This document shows positions 7,887 through 15,826 of a stretch of DNA of 64,000 nt, piece after piece. The notes below the pieces were generated by a model that saw nothing but the letters and a program-made list of their open reading frames with translations, ran no database searches and had not been told where the DNA came from. Every line of letters starts with the position of its first letter. Position 1 is the first letter of the stretch. Made by a program: the position numbers and the translations under genes. The stretch is from JAXLVB01 sp046329195 (lineage in GTDB: Bacteria > Bacteroidota > Bacteroidia > Cytophagales > Spirosomataceae). The DNA lies in the NCBI GenBank assembly GCA_046329195.1, contig JAXLVB010000003.1:682001-746000 (forward strand), in the 5' to 3' direction.

Positions 7887-8635
7887 TTTGATAAAGAATT
7901 AAGTCGTTGACGTACTATTTTCCAAAAAATGATTATCCAAGTAAGTAAAAGCACCACCTCAATAGTTGTGTTTAATCCATTGAAAATCAACACAATTACC
8001 AATAAAACCATCATTACTAAACTACTTAAAGCCAATGAAAACATCACTTGTGCTAAACCGTCGAGGCTTTGCTGGACACTTCTTTTAAGAATAGCTAGGG
8101 AGGTGATAAGCACTGTGAGCCAAAAACTCCAACGATATAGGGTAAGTCCATCCAAAGTCAATAAGTGGTGGTTCAATAACCACTGTGCTACCCAATGATG
8201 GATTCCGGCGGTAATCAGTAAGAAAAAGGCTATTAGTCGGAGTCGCCAACCAGCATGAAAATCAGGGGCAGCATTGAATCCTTTGCAAGTAGCTGCTGGA
8301 GGCACTATAATACGACGATTGTACGACACAAATTGATACAAGGGACCAAACCATACTCGAACCCATTGACTTTGAAGTATTTTCTTGGCTTGTGGAAACA
8401 CCCTACTCAACAGTAATGTGAGGGCCTCTAGTCCATAGTAAACGTGACCGGTTTGTGTGTCAATCAACGGAATTTCGTGGCGAGCTCGCTGGATGTCCAG
8501 CAGGGTAAGTTGTTCTGCTGTTAATTGACTAAATGGCAAGCGTTGTTCGAGTGCTCCTACTCTTACAAACTGCTTGGTGTACCATGTGCACAATGGGCAG
8601 GTATCATCATAAATAATAGTTTTACAGGTTTTCAT
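7883..8635 (-). CDS. DCC1-like thiol-disulfide oxidoreductase (DUF393) with membrane tail
   Basis: A 250-aa protein. The N-terminal DUF393 domain (about 1-125) carries the CxxC motif YDDTCPLC (Cys13, Cys16) of a thioredoxin-like fold. About four hydrophobic helices follow (from 130 to 240), which would anchor it in the inner membrane; most DUF393 proteins lack this tail. It likely acts as a thiol redox protein with the co-expressed TIGR01777 protein, with which it overlaps by 4 nt. An operator-like inverted repeat lies 18 nt upstream of the start. Confidence 0.82.
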   Translation of the reverse strand: MKTCKTIIYDDTCPLCTWYTKQFVRVGALEQRLPFSQLTAEQLTLLDIQRARHEIPLIDTQTGHVYYGLEALTLLLSRVFPQAKKILQSQWVRVWFGPLYQFVSYNRRIIVPPAATCKGFNAAPDFHAGWRLRLIAFFLLITAGIHHWVAQWLLNHHLLTLDGLTLYRWSFWLTVLITSLAILKRSVQQSLDGLAQVMFSLALSSLVMMVLLVIVLIFNGLNTTIEVVLLLTWIIIFWKIVRQRLNSLSK

Positions 8636-8652
8636 ATTTAATTTATTTTTGA

Positions 8653-8674
8653 ATTTTCAGTAAATATTGAAAAT
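8653..8674 (-). promoter_or_regulatory. Operator-like inverted repeat before the DCC1/TIGR01777 operon
   Basis: ATTTTCAG-TAAATA-TTGAAAAT, an 8+6+8 repeat with one mismatch, ending 18 nt from the start codon. It overlaps TAATTTTC, a near-match to the -7 box. The same 22-bp pattern precedes the GbsR-like gene. Confidence 0.65.
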
Positions 8675-8689
8675 TAACTTGTAAAATAA

Positions 8690-8708
8690 AAGATGCTTTT
8701 TGCATCTT
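8690..8708 (-). terminator. Terminator of the GbsR-like gene
   Basis: Minus-strand hairpin AAGATGC-AAAAA-GCATCTT followed by TTATTTT, just past the regulator's stop and before the DCC1 operator. Confidence 0.65.
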
Positions 8709-8731
8709 AGAACTAGTCCTCTCTCCTACTC

Positions 8732-9238
8732 TTACTTAAAGAGCTTAAAGAAATTCCCCCAAAACCAATTTTCCTCGGCTTTGATGACAGTGTCTAAGGT
8801 TTTGTCGGCGTTTTGAGCAAATTTTTTGAGGTTCTGAACGGTTTCAGCAAACTGCTTGGCTTCGGAATCCATGATGTCACCTTCTACTGATGAAACTTGG
8901 TCTAACACTCGCAAAATAGGCTCTAATTCTCGCTTTTTACGCTCTTTTGCTACTTGCATGGCTACTCGCCAAATGTCTTTATCGGCCACAAAATACTCTT
9001 TCCGCTCGCCTGATTTAAGCACTTTTTGCACGATTCCCCAGTCCATTAGGTCTCGCAGGTTCATGTTAGCGTTACCTCTTGAAATTTGGAGTTTTTCCAT
9101 CACCTCTTCGGTGGTAAGTGGCTCGGGCGATACTAATAATAACGCATGGATTTGCGCCATGGTACGGCTCACGCCCCAGCTACTTCCTAGTGTTCCCCAT
9201 GCTTGGATGAGGGTTTGTTTAGCTTCGTCAAGATTCAT
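8732..9238 (-). CDS. GbsR/MarR-type transcriptional regulator
   Basis: A 168-aa winged-helix protein of the GbsR family. The recognition segment is LTTEEVMEKLQISRGNANM with RDLMDWGIVQKV after it; a coiled helix (VQNLKKFAQNADKTLDTV) near the C-terminus likely dimerises. I chose ATG 9238 (MNLDEAKQTL) over the GTG at 9262 because this matches the usual start of the family. It probably represses itself and the adjacent DCC1/TIGR01777 operon through shared inverted repeats. The effector is unknown. Confidence 0.88.
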   Translation of the reverse strand: MNLDEAKQTLIQAWGTLGSSWGVSRTMAQIHALLLVSPEPLTTEEVMEKLQISRGNANMNLRDLMDWGIVQKVLKSGERKEYFVADKDIWRVAMQVAKERKKRELEPILRVLDQVSSVEGDIMDSEAKQFAETVQNLKKFAQNADKTLDTVIKAEENWFWGNFFKLFK

Positions 9239-9283
9239 GTGCAGTGCTTTAACTAACGCCACAAAGCAAAATAATCTTTTTGT

Positions 9284-9305
9284 ATTTTCAAAATATATTG
9301 AAAAT
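9284..9305 (-). promoter_or_regulatory. Operator-like inverted repeat before the GbsR-like gene
   Basis: ATTTTCAA-AATATA-TTGAAAAT, a perfect 8+6+8 repeat, 45 nt upstream of the chosen ATG. It is the same pattern as at 8653-8674. Confidence 0.7.
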
Positions 9306-9318
9306 TATTTTTGCCTTA

Positions 9319-11061
9319 TTAAGGATTTAAGGTATGTACTGCGAACTTGAGTGTGCTTTTGTCACCTCGATTTTTTTGTGCCGAAGTCGATACAATAATC
9401 ACCCCTTCTATTTCTTTCTTCGCTGGTGTCAGACGAACGGTTCCCTCGACATGCCAATATAGGTACTTTGAAACCTTCAAGCATGGACTGTTTTGTTTCA
9501 AGAGCTCGTAGGTACAGCAACCTGTTTTGCATTTGGGATAATTGGTCTCTTTTACTCTGCCTTTACATACAAAATGACCATACAAATCAACCGCCCCCTG
9601 AAAGTCGGTGCCAAGGGCTAGCATTCCATCTTTGGCGTACTCCATGTGAAATTCAACACTCCCAGAAGCCCGATTATTGGCATCAATTACGATATGTAAA
9701 TTCGAGATTGTTATGCTATATTTTTCCTTCATTTTGGTATTGTCATCAGCAAAGTCAATGTTGCCTAAATAGTCTCCTTCTGCCAGCACGGCGGCAGCCA
9801 CAATAAGCCGAGGCGTTGTGGACTCTGTATGCGAAGTGTTGATGACTACCACATCGAACCACTGTTTTTTATCTTGATAACTCACAATCAAACTATCACC
9901 TGCTGCCAATACTTTCAATTGGGTTCGCTGTGTAGTAGTATTCTTATACACATACACCTCTGCACTGGCCGAAGCACTAATATTCTTAATTACGATGGTT
10001 TTAGGTTTAATTTCTTGGTTGACAACTCGGACAATTTTGGCCGCCATGTAAGGAATAGTAACGGCAATAGTATCCGCTTTGAAGGTGTCGTTCAGCAACA
10101 CGGCCTTTACATGCTTGGCACTCAGTTGCTGTTGATTGGCACCTGTAGAGTCAAACCCTAGTTGGGCAAACCCTTTGTGTTCGTAGCACCACAGCAGATA
10201 ATTGTGGTATTCCCAGCCGATACTTTTTGCTCCTAATTGCTCGATTACGTACTGGTTTAGGGTAGTCCGAACCAATGATGTCTTTTCTTTGGATGGACGT
10301 AAGAATATCTCTTTGAACGAGGCTTTAGTGCCTGAACGGTAGTAGATTAGATACGACAAAAAACCGCCAGATGTGTACCAATATGGCTCTTGGTTGCAAT
10401 CGTCCCATGCGTTTTGTAGGATAGTTGAAAGAGACGTGGAGGCATATTGTTCGGCTTCAAAAGGTGGTGACATCGGAAAAACCACCCTATCTGCCTGAGT
10501 CGCCAACGATTCCCACCACCAGCGGGTAGGAGCTACAGCATTGATTAGGACCTCATAATGCCCTTTGCTAACATGGTGAAGCAGCTCATGGGCGCAGGCT
10601 TTTTGCAAGGCCAAACCTGCCGACATGCCGTTTTCGGGCTTAACGTAAGTGCTTAGCTTCACATAATTGCTCAATGGCGGCGTTTCGCCATCGGCTGTAC
10701 CGAGGTCTTCTACGTAGATTTCAATCGTGACCAAGCTAGTATCTATGTTGAACTGGCTTTTATCCACATTGCTGGTAGGGTACTGAGGGCCGTAAAGTCT
10801 TATCTTTCGTTTAGAAATCAAATGAAGCGAATCATAGGTATTGAGGGACTTCTGAAGGTAGAGTCCCATGTCTTGAATATAATATGGAATCGTATCGGTA
10901 AGGTGGGTAGGCTGCAACGAAACATACCTTGGGTCGGTATTAGCGGGAACAGCTGTCTGTTCAAAGTGGATGGTAAAGTTGGGAGTTTTAAACATCCGCT
11001 GCTGAGCCCAACACGCCCCGTTGGATAGGATGTATAACATTAGGATGATGTAGTATTTCAT
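9319..11061 (-). CDS. Secreted gluzincin-like zinc metallopeptidase
   Basis: A 580-aa protein if started at ATG 11061, where a signal peptide begins (MKYYIILMLYI...WAQ). The longer frame to 11250 would add a non-signal segment and run into the divergent gene at 11211. CAHELLHHV at about 156-164 gives the zinc motif HExxH (158-162); WWWESLA follows 22 residues later with a glutamate (184) in the position of the third ligand of peptidase_MA-type gluzincins. The C-terminal 350 residues are beta-rich with one CKTGCC cluster. Substrate unknown. Confidence 0.75.
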   Translation of the reverse strand: MKYYIILMLYILSNGACWAQQRMFKTPNFTIHFEQTAVPANTDPRYVSLQPTHLTDTIPYYIQDMGLYLQKSLNTYDSLHLISKRKIRLYGPQYPTSNVDKSQFNIDTSLVTIEIYVEDLGTADGETPPLSNYVKLSTYVKPENGMSAGLALQKACAHELLHHVSKGHYEVLINAVAPTRWWWESLATQADRVVFPMSPPFEAEQYASTSLSTILQNAWDDCNQEPYWYTSGGFLSYLIYYRSGTKASFKEIFLRPSKEKTSLVRTTLNQYVIEQLGAKSIGWEYHNYLLWCYEHKGFAQLGFDSTGANQQQLSAKHVKAVLLNDTFKADTIAVTIPYMAAKIVRVVNQEIKPKTIVIKNISASASAEVYVYKNTTTQRTQLKVLAAGDSLIVSYQDKKQWFDVVVINTSHTESTTPRLIVAAAVLAEGDYLGNIDFADDNTKMKEKYSITISNLHIVIDANNRASGSVEFHMEYAKDGMLALGTDFQGAVDLYGHFVCKGRVKETNYPKCKTGCCTYELLKQNSPCLKVSKYLYWHVEGTVRLTPAKKEIEGVIIVSTSAQKNRGDKSTLKFAVHTLNP

Positions 11062-11210
11062 CTGGAATGCAGGTTTGATAACTAGCGAAAGGTATTGATA
11101 AAAAAGGGCTTCAAAAATGATATTTGTAACCATTTTGTAGTAATGATTACCTTTGCTCAATACCTCTTTCATTGATTCCTCTTTTGGCTGTATTTTAAAC
11201 ACCTCATACC

Positions 11211-12074
11211 ATGAAAGCAAGGTGGGTTTTCGTTCTGATGTTTTTGCCAATGATTGGTTTTTCGCAAGAAATCACCATCTACACGTTTATTCCGGCCAGT
11301 CCTATCAATTTTGAGACGCCCCGCCGTGCCTTTTTTACTCGACTTCGCAATACGGTTTCGTTTCGGCATCCTATACGGAGTCATCCGGTTGGGCATTTGG
11401 TAGTGGAACTTCGGTATGATTCGCTGCGAGAGGTATCGGGATATTCGGCCAATGAGATGTTCAGTGTTTACAAATCGTATTTGTTACAAGGTATTGGGTT
11501 GGGAGTGCTTTTCATGCCTGTACCTGCTCGTATCGAAAGCCTCGAACGCAACGCTGCTCAACTCCTACGTCGCCAAAAAACGGGGCGAATGGCTTACCTG
11601 CGTTTTAAGGTATCGCCTCAGGCATTTGACCGAGTGTGGCACTACATGAAAGCTTACCGCCAACGACCATCGGCCCAGTATCTGATTTTGCCCTCAGACC
11701 CACAGCATGATACCACTGCCTATTGCAGCAGTTTTGCCATGAGTTTTTTGGATGTGGCAGGCATTGGTACTGCTTTCAGAGAACGCTGGCTTGCTGATAG
11801 CGTCTGGACTACGGACTTTAACGTTCCCGAAGACTTGATTGGGCGGCCGTTTAACAACCGCAAAGTTGGGCTCTTCACACTTTTGCTCAAAGGAGGACAT
11901 TGGGCTCAAGCAGGCACTCCTACCCGAAGCATCCGTCTGTTGAATCCGTCGTTACTTTTTGAGTGGATTGAGACAAATTGGTATTTTTACCAAACTAACC
12001 CATCGAGCCACATCGTCCCCGAAAAGCAACGACGTGCCAAGGGGTTATTGCTGGATTATTCGGGGGTTCGATAA
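11211..12074 (+). CDS. Secreted protein, possible permuted NlpC/P60-like fold
   Basis: A 287-aa protein with a signal peptide (FVLMFLPMIGFSQ). The order GHLVVELRYD (His near 63) then AYCSSFAMSFLD (Cys near 170) is the order of catalytic residues in circularly permuted NlpC/P60 (YiiX/LRAT-like) hydrolases, so it may be a cell-wall or amide hydrolase. This is a motif-level resemblance only; it could equally be an unrelated Bacteroidota family. It is 11 nt upstream of a polysaccharide deacetylase gene, which suggests an envelope role. Confidence 0.7.
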   Translation: MKARWVFVLMFLPMIGFSQEITIYTFIPASPINFETPRRAFFTRLRNTVSFRHPIRSHPVGHLVVELRYDSLREVSGYSANEMFSVYKSYLLQGIGLGVLFMPVPARIESLERNAAQLLRRQKTGRMAYLRFKVSPQAFDRVWHYMKAYRQRPSAQYLILPSDPQHDTTAYCSSFAMSFLDVAGIGTAFRERWLADSVWTTDFNVPEDLIGRPFNNRKVGLFTLLLKGGHWAQAGTPTRSIRLLNPSLLFEWIETNWYFYQTNPSSHIVPEKQRRAKGLLLDYSGVR

Positions 12075-12085
12075 CGTCTTTACTC

Positions 12086-12925
12086 ATGAATATCAGTCAC
12101 TTACTATTTGTTTTTTTGTGTGTTCATGGTGCTGTGTTGGCCCAAACTAATCGCTTTCAAAACGAGGGGTTTATCCGAAAACTTTATGCTGACACCTCGT
12201 ATCAGCGCCTCAAAGAAAAAATTTCGAGCGAGTTTACCCATGCACAGCCCGGCCATTGGGGCGAGTTTGTAAAAGGAGTGGACGAAGACTTAGTCACCAA
12301 TCAGAAAATTATTGCGCTTACCTTTGATGCCTGCGGCGGGCCGCATAGTAGTGGGTTTGACTTGCCGTTAATCAATTACCTCAAGCAACAAAACGTACCA
12401 GCTACGCTGTTTGTAACAGGCAAATGGATTGATGCCAATTACACTACTTTTTTGCAACTGTCGAAAGAACCGCTTTTTGAAATTGAGAACCATGGGTTTA
12501 ATCATCGCCCTTGTTCAGTAGATGGCGAAAGCGAATACGGCATCAAGGGTACGCCTACCGTAACCGACGCCGTGGACGAAATCGAGGCCAATGCTCGCAA
12601 AATAACGGCCCTCACAGGCCGACGGCCTCGGTTTTATCGGTCGGCCACGGCTTACACCGACGAAGCCTGTGCCAAGATTGCAGGTCGCTTGGGCTCTACG
12701 GTCGTGAGTTTTGATGTGCTTTCGGGCGATGCCGTGCCTTTTACACCCAAGGCACTGTTGGTCAATAACGTGTTGCAACACGTCAGGCCGGGGGCTATTA
12801 TCATTATGCACTTCAATCACCCCGCCTGGTTTACGGCTGAGGCGCTGCAAGACCTCATCCCAGCCCTTCGCAAGTTGGGGTATCGTTTTGCTAAATTAGA
12901 AGATTTTCCGTTGCGAGAAAAATGA
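12086..12925 (+). CDS. Secreted polysaccharide deacetylase (NodB domain)
   Basis: A 279-aa protein with a signal peptide (LLFVFLCVHGAVLAQ). The NodB domain spans about 65-270: motif 1 is ALTFDACGGP (the usual DD pair is DA here), motif 2 ENHGFNHRP supplies the metal histidines, motif 3 RRPRFYRSAT, and IIIMHFNHP carries the late histidine. It should remove acetyl groups from an extracellular glycan, perhaps peptidoglycan or poly-GlcNAc. The replacement of the second aspartate is seen in some families of this fold. Likely co-transcribed with the upstream gene. Confidence 0.88.
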   Translation: MNISHLLFVFLCVHGAVLAQTNRFQNEGFIRKLYADTSYQRLKEKISSEFTHAQPGHWGEFVKGVDEDLVTNQKIIALTFDACGGPHSSGFDLPLINYLKQQNVPATLFVTGKWIDANYTTFLQLSKEPLFEIENHGFNHRPCSVDGESEYGIKGTPTVTDAVDEIEANARKITALTGRRPRFYRSATAYTDEACAKIAGRLGSTVVSFDVLSGDAVPFTPKALLVNNVLQHVRPGAIIIMHFNHPAWFTAEALQDLIPALRKLGYRFAKLEDFPLREK

Positions 12926-13044
12926 CGTATTGCGCCCAACCATCCGCAGCCACTCATACCATCTCTATGCCTTTCATACTTATTTTTTCAATACAAAAAA
13001 TAATTATTTTACTGAAAATCAATTATTTACAAAAATAAGTCTTT

Positions 13045-13070
13045 CTAAACATCCATTGCTTGATGTTTAG
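13045..13070. promoter_or_regulatory. Inverted repeat between the deacetylase and sigma factor genes
   Basis: Perfect CTAAACATC-N8-GATGTTTAG, followed by an AT-rich stretch with eight T. It may terminate the deacetylase transcript or be an operator for the sigma factor gene. A 14-bp AT palindrome (AAAATAATTATTTT) lies just upstream. Confidence 0.45.
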
Positions 13071-13112
13071 CATTTAAAATATTTTTTTTGTCACCTCGTC
13101 TTCCCTATTACA

Positions 13113-13703
13113 ATGGAAGACCTAACGCTCAATATCGCTACGATGAACGCCGAACAACAAAACCGGCAGATTCAAGAAGCCGTTCGCAAGAATCGCCAAC
13201 GACTGCTGGAGTTTATCCGTCGGCGGATTCCACCTCAAGAAGACGCCGAGGACGTTCTGCAAGAGGTATTTTATGAGTTGGTAGAAATGTACAGGCTAAT
13301 GAAGCCCGTCGAACAGCTTGCTTCATGGTTGTTTACGGTAGCCCGCAACAAAATCACTGACTTGTACCGGAAGAAAAAACCCGTGTCGCTTGAAGAACAC
13401 TTTTCGGTGGCTTCCAGCGAAGAAGACGAGTATCTGTTGGCCGATGTCTTGCCAGCTACGCAGGTCAATTCGGAAGACAAAATCATGCAACGGGCCATTT
13501 TGGATGCCCTTGCCGAAGCCTTAGAAGAATTACCTGCCGAACAACGTGACGTATTTGTATGGCATGAGTTGGAGGGGAAAAGTTTCAAGGAAATAGCGAC
13601 TCTGACGGGAGTCACACAAAACACCCTCCTTTCTCGCAAGCGATACGCTATTTTATACTTACGGGAGCGTTTGCGTTTTCTATACGACGATTTAGTTCAA
13701 TAA
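13113..13703 (+). CDS. ECF-type RNA polymerase sigma factor
   Basis: A 196-aa sigma-70 family protein. Region 2 is seen in PQEDAEDVLQEVFYELVE with WLFTVARNKITDLYRKKKP after it; region 4 in LPAEQRDVFVWHELEGKSF followed by a helix-turn-helix. The ATG at 13113 is used; ATG 13143 (MNAEQQN) is an equally good start and closer to the family's usual N-terminus. A small membrane protein follows 46 nt later and is probably its partner, possibly modulating it, since no classical anti-sigma gene is adjacent. Confidence 0.9.
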   Translation: MEDLTLNIATMNAEQQNRQIQEAVRKNRQRLLEFIRRRIPPQEDAEDVLQEVFYELVEMYRLMKPVEQLASWLFTVARNKITDLYRKKKPVSLEEHFSVASSEEDEYLLADVLPATQVNSEDKIMQRAILDALAEALEELPAEQRDVFVWHELEGKSFKEIATLTGVTQNTLLSRKRYAILYLRERLRFLYDDLVQ

Positions 13704-13749
13704 CCACGAGTTTGACCCCAAGCGGTTGAACCAAACCATACTTACAACC

Positions 13750-14130
13750 ATGACAGGATTTGTGATAAAAAAAGTAGTAAAAGTGCTGGTATTCGGAACG
13801 GCGGCCGTGGCACTTTTTGGATGGGTAACCATGAGCCTTTGGAACTGGCTAATGCCCTTCATTTTTGGCCTTCCGCTGCTTACTTTCTGGCAGGCACTTG
13901 GCTTGCTGATTCTCTCCAAATTACTTTTTGGAGGATTTAAAGGCGGCGGCGGTGGCCCTTGGCAGCACAAAAAAGACGGCTGGAAACAAAAAATGGCGCA
14001 GCACTGGAACCGCATGTCGCCCGAGCAACGGGAGCGCTTTCGTCAGCATTGGGAAAAACGCTGCAAAGGCGAAGGCTGGCGCCCTTGGAATGTCGAAGGA
14101 ACTGATGAGAAATCGGAAGTGGTAAGTTAG
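13750..14130 (+). CDS. Small membrane protein paired with the sigma factor
   Basis: A 126-aa protein started at ATG 13750 (MTGFVIKK); an upstream TTG (13726) is less likely. Two hydrophobic helices (about 12-35 and 38-62) are followed by a glycine run, then a basic, tryptophan-rich tail with MSPEQRERFRQHWEKRC, which resembles the repeated motif of Spy/CpxP-like stress proteins. The sigma-membrane pair suggests envelope stress sensing. No family function is known to me; a role in holding or regulating the sigma factor is inference. Confidence 0.72.
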   Translation: MTGFVIKKVVKVLVFGTAAVALFGWVTMSLWNWLMPFIFGLPLLTFWQALGLLILSKLLFGGFKGGGGGPWQHKKDGWKQKMAQHWNRMSPEQRERFRQHWEKRCKGEGWRPWNVEGTDEKSEVVS

Positions 14131-14153
14131 ATTTAAAAAGTGTTGAGTATATT

Positions 14154-14185
14154 AAAATCCGCAGGGAATGCTCTGCGGATTTTTT
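14154..14185. terminator. Bidirectional terminator
   Basis: AAAATCCGCAG-N8-CTGCGGATTTT, 11-bp perfect stem, T-run on both strands. Shared by the sigma factor operon and the convergent gene ending at 14194. Confidence 0.88.
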
Positions 14186-14193
14186 ATAAAAAA

Positions 14194-15087
14194 TCAACTA
14201 ATCTTCTGCCCATCTATCTCTTCAATCTGTTCAATCAATCTAAAAGGAGGCATCTTAAGAAGCTTAATAAGACTTAGTAATTCATTATAATCAACGATTT
14301 CGCTTGATACTATTTCAATCCTAGATAAATCTTGAGCATTATATAGTATTTGGAAATTTTTACAATTCGATAAAAAAGCTATAAGAAGACTTTGATGTTC
14401 ACTCCATGTATTAATCTTGTTCTTTTGAAAGAAAGTAATATTTGCTTCCTCACGTAACATGTCAGCAAAAAATAGAGCTACTCTTTTTTCTGCTTCTTCA
14501 ATAGAGGGAAATTTTATCTTTCTATCTTCAAGTGCTACTTCTTTTGTCAAATAATATCCTTTTTGTGAATGACCCTTAATTTGTGGTATCGATAAAGCTA
14601 TTTCTCCTCTTTTTCTCAAGTTTTCCAAAAAATCTTTTCCCCAAAAATTCTGGTATAACTTCACATAAACTTTTCTAACAAGATTTTCATATCGTAATAT
14701 CTTGTAAAAACTTGCATTGAAAATCTGAAGTAACTCATCTTTTTGGTCATCAGTAGCGTTGTTCGGGGGATAAAATTCTATAATCTGATGGGTGTCTTTA
14801 GGTTCAGTTTTTAAATGTACTAATGCTTCATCCCAGCCTTTTGCTTTTGCATATGCAATAACCCTACGCTGTGTTCCCTCAATATCATGCTGGTAAAAAG
14901 CTAAAAAATCTCTAAAATAGTCCTGAAGGGGTAACTCTTGAAGTACTTGTCGATTGGCTATTTTTTTGGCTTCTTCAGCTTCTTCAAAAGAGTCGAAAAT
15001 TTGACCCTCATAAGAGATTCCAATGGGTTCATACCATTCATCGTTATAAATAAAATCTATTCGATGCAGACTATATCGCCCATCCAT
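14194..15087 (-). CDS. Hypothetical protein, AT-rich two-gene unit
   Basis: A 297-aa soluble protein that I do not recognise. There is no signal peptide or membrane segment. It is rich in charged helices (FEEAEEAKKIANRQVLQEL; FPSIEEAEKRVALFF) and has two stretches of similar shape around residues 30 and 195, which could reflect an internal repeat. Codon use and base composition are clearly more AT-rich than the flanking genes, suggesting acquisition by transfer. It starts 3 nt after the stop of the DUF6915-like gene and is surely co-transcribed with it. Confidence 0.7.
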   Translation of the reverse strand: MDGRYSLHRIDFIYNDEWYEPIGISYEGQIFDSFEEAEEAKKIANRQVLQELPLQDYFRDFLAFYQHDIEGTQRRVIAYAKAKGWDEALVHLKTEPKDTHQIIEFYPPNNATDDQKDELLQIFNASFYKILRYENLVRKVYVKLYQNFWGKDFLENLRKRGEIALSIPQIKGHSQKGYYLTKEVALEDRKIKFPSIEEAEKRVALFFADMLREEANITFFQKNKINTWSEHQSLLIAFLSNCKNFQILYNAQDLSRIEIVSSEIVDYNELLSLIKLLKMPPFRLIEQIEEIDGQKIS

Positions 15088-15090
15088 TAT

Positions 15091-15699
15091 CTATAGATTT
15101 ATATTGTTTAAAACAAATTGTTTAGCACTTGTTGGATAATCCAGACCATTATCCATCCATCTTTCAAACCTCATACGGTTAAAAAAATCAGAAGGAGATA
15201 ATTTGAATTTATCAATATTCAAATCTTTGGTAAATAGTTTGGGTAGAATCTCATTTAGAAACCAGCTATTGTGGGTAATTAACAATGATTCTATTCGTCC
15301 AGTGTTATTAAGAGGTGATAATAATAATTCACAAACCTCTTTATCGCTTTTATATTTTTCAAAAACTTCGCTAACCAAACTCAAGTCACTATCATCAGGG
15401 CTGATTGCTTCAACGAAATCGTTTAAAGTTGGTATAAATCTATATCTATAATCTGGCAAAATGTGATCTTGCTCACACAAATCCTTTACGTTTACTATTT
15501 TACCATCTGAATTATGAAAATAATGTCCAAAAATTGGAACTATCACTCGCCTAATACCCCATATAGTATGAAGTATTCGATGACGGTTATCACTACAAAG
15601 CTCTTTTGTTGAATCTATAAAATCATGGATTGGTAGATAATCTTCTATCTTTCCACCTCTATTTTTTACAGATATCTCTGAATGTATATATGCATTCAT
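15091..15699 (-). CDS. DUF6915-like protein
   Basis: A 202-aa protein. The N-terminal half (IHSEISVKNRGGKIEDYL, HDFIDSTKELCSDNRHRILH) matches the layout I associate with DUF6915, a family of unknown function with a conserved GGxxEDYLxIH and RHR. The C-terminal half (RMRFERWMDNGLDYPTSA) is not recognised. It is AT-rich compared with its neighbours and forms an operon with the unknown gene downstream. The family assignment comes from memory of the motif, so it is tentative. Confidence 0.65.
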   Translation of the reverse strand: MNAYIHSEISVKNRGGKIEDYLPIHDFIDSTKELCSDNRHRILHTIWGIRRVIVPIFGHYFHNSDGKIVNVKDLCEQDHILPDYRYRFIPTLNDFVEAISPDDSDLSLVSEVFEKYKSDKEVCELLLSPLNNTGRIESLLITHNSWFLNEILPKLFTKDLNIDKFKLSPSDFFNRMRFERWMDNGLDYPTSAKQFVLNNINL

Positions 15700-15826
15700 C
15701 CAATCAAAGAAAATTAATTAGTGTTCTCTTGGCTAATTACTATTTCCTGTCGACTTCACAAATTTAATAACAAGTAACTAATTACAATACTGCCATCAAA
15801 GTCGCACGACCTAAAAACAGAAGAAG

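Noticed and set aside
11062..11250. Upstream extension of the gluzincin-like gene to 11250
   Set aside because: It lacks a signal peptide and overlaps the 5' end of the divergent gene at 11211; the internal ATG at 11061 begins a good signal peptide.
12985..13020. TTTTCA...TGAAAA elements as a third GbsR-type operator
   Set aside because: The half-sites are more than twenty bases apart instead of eight, so the spacing does not match the two real sites.
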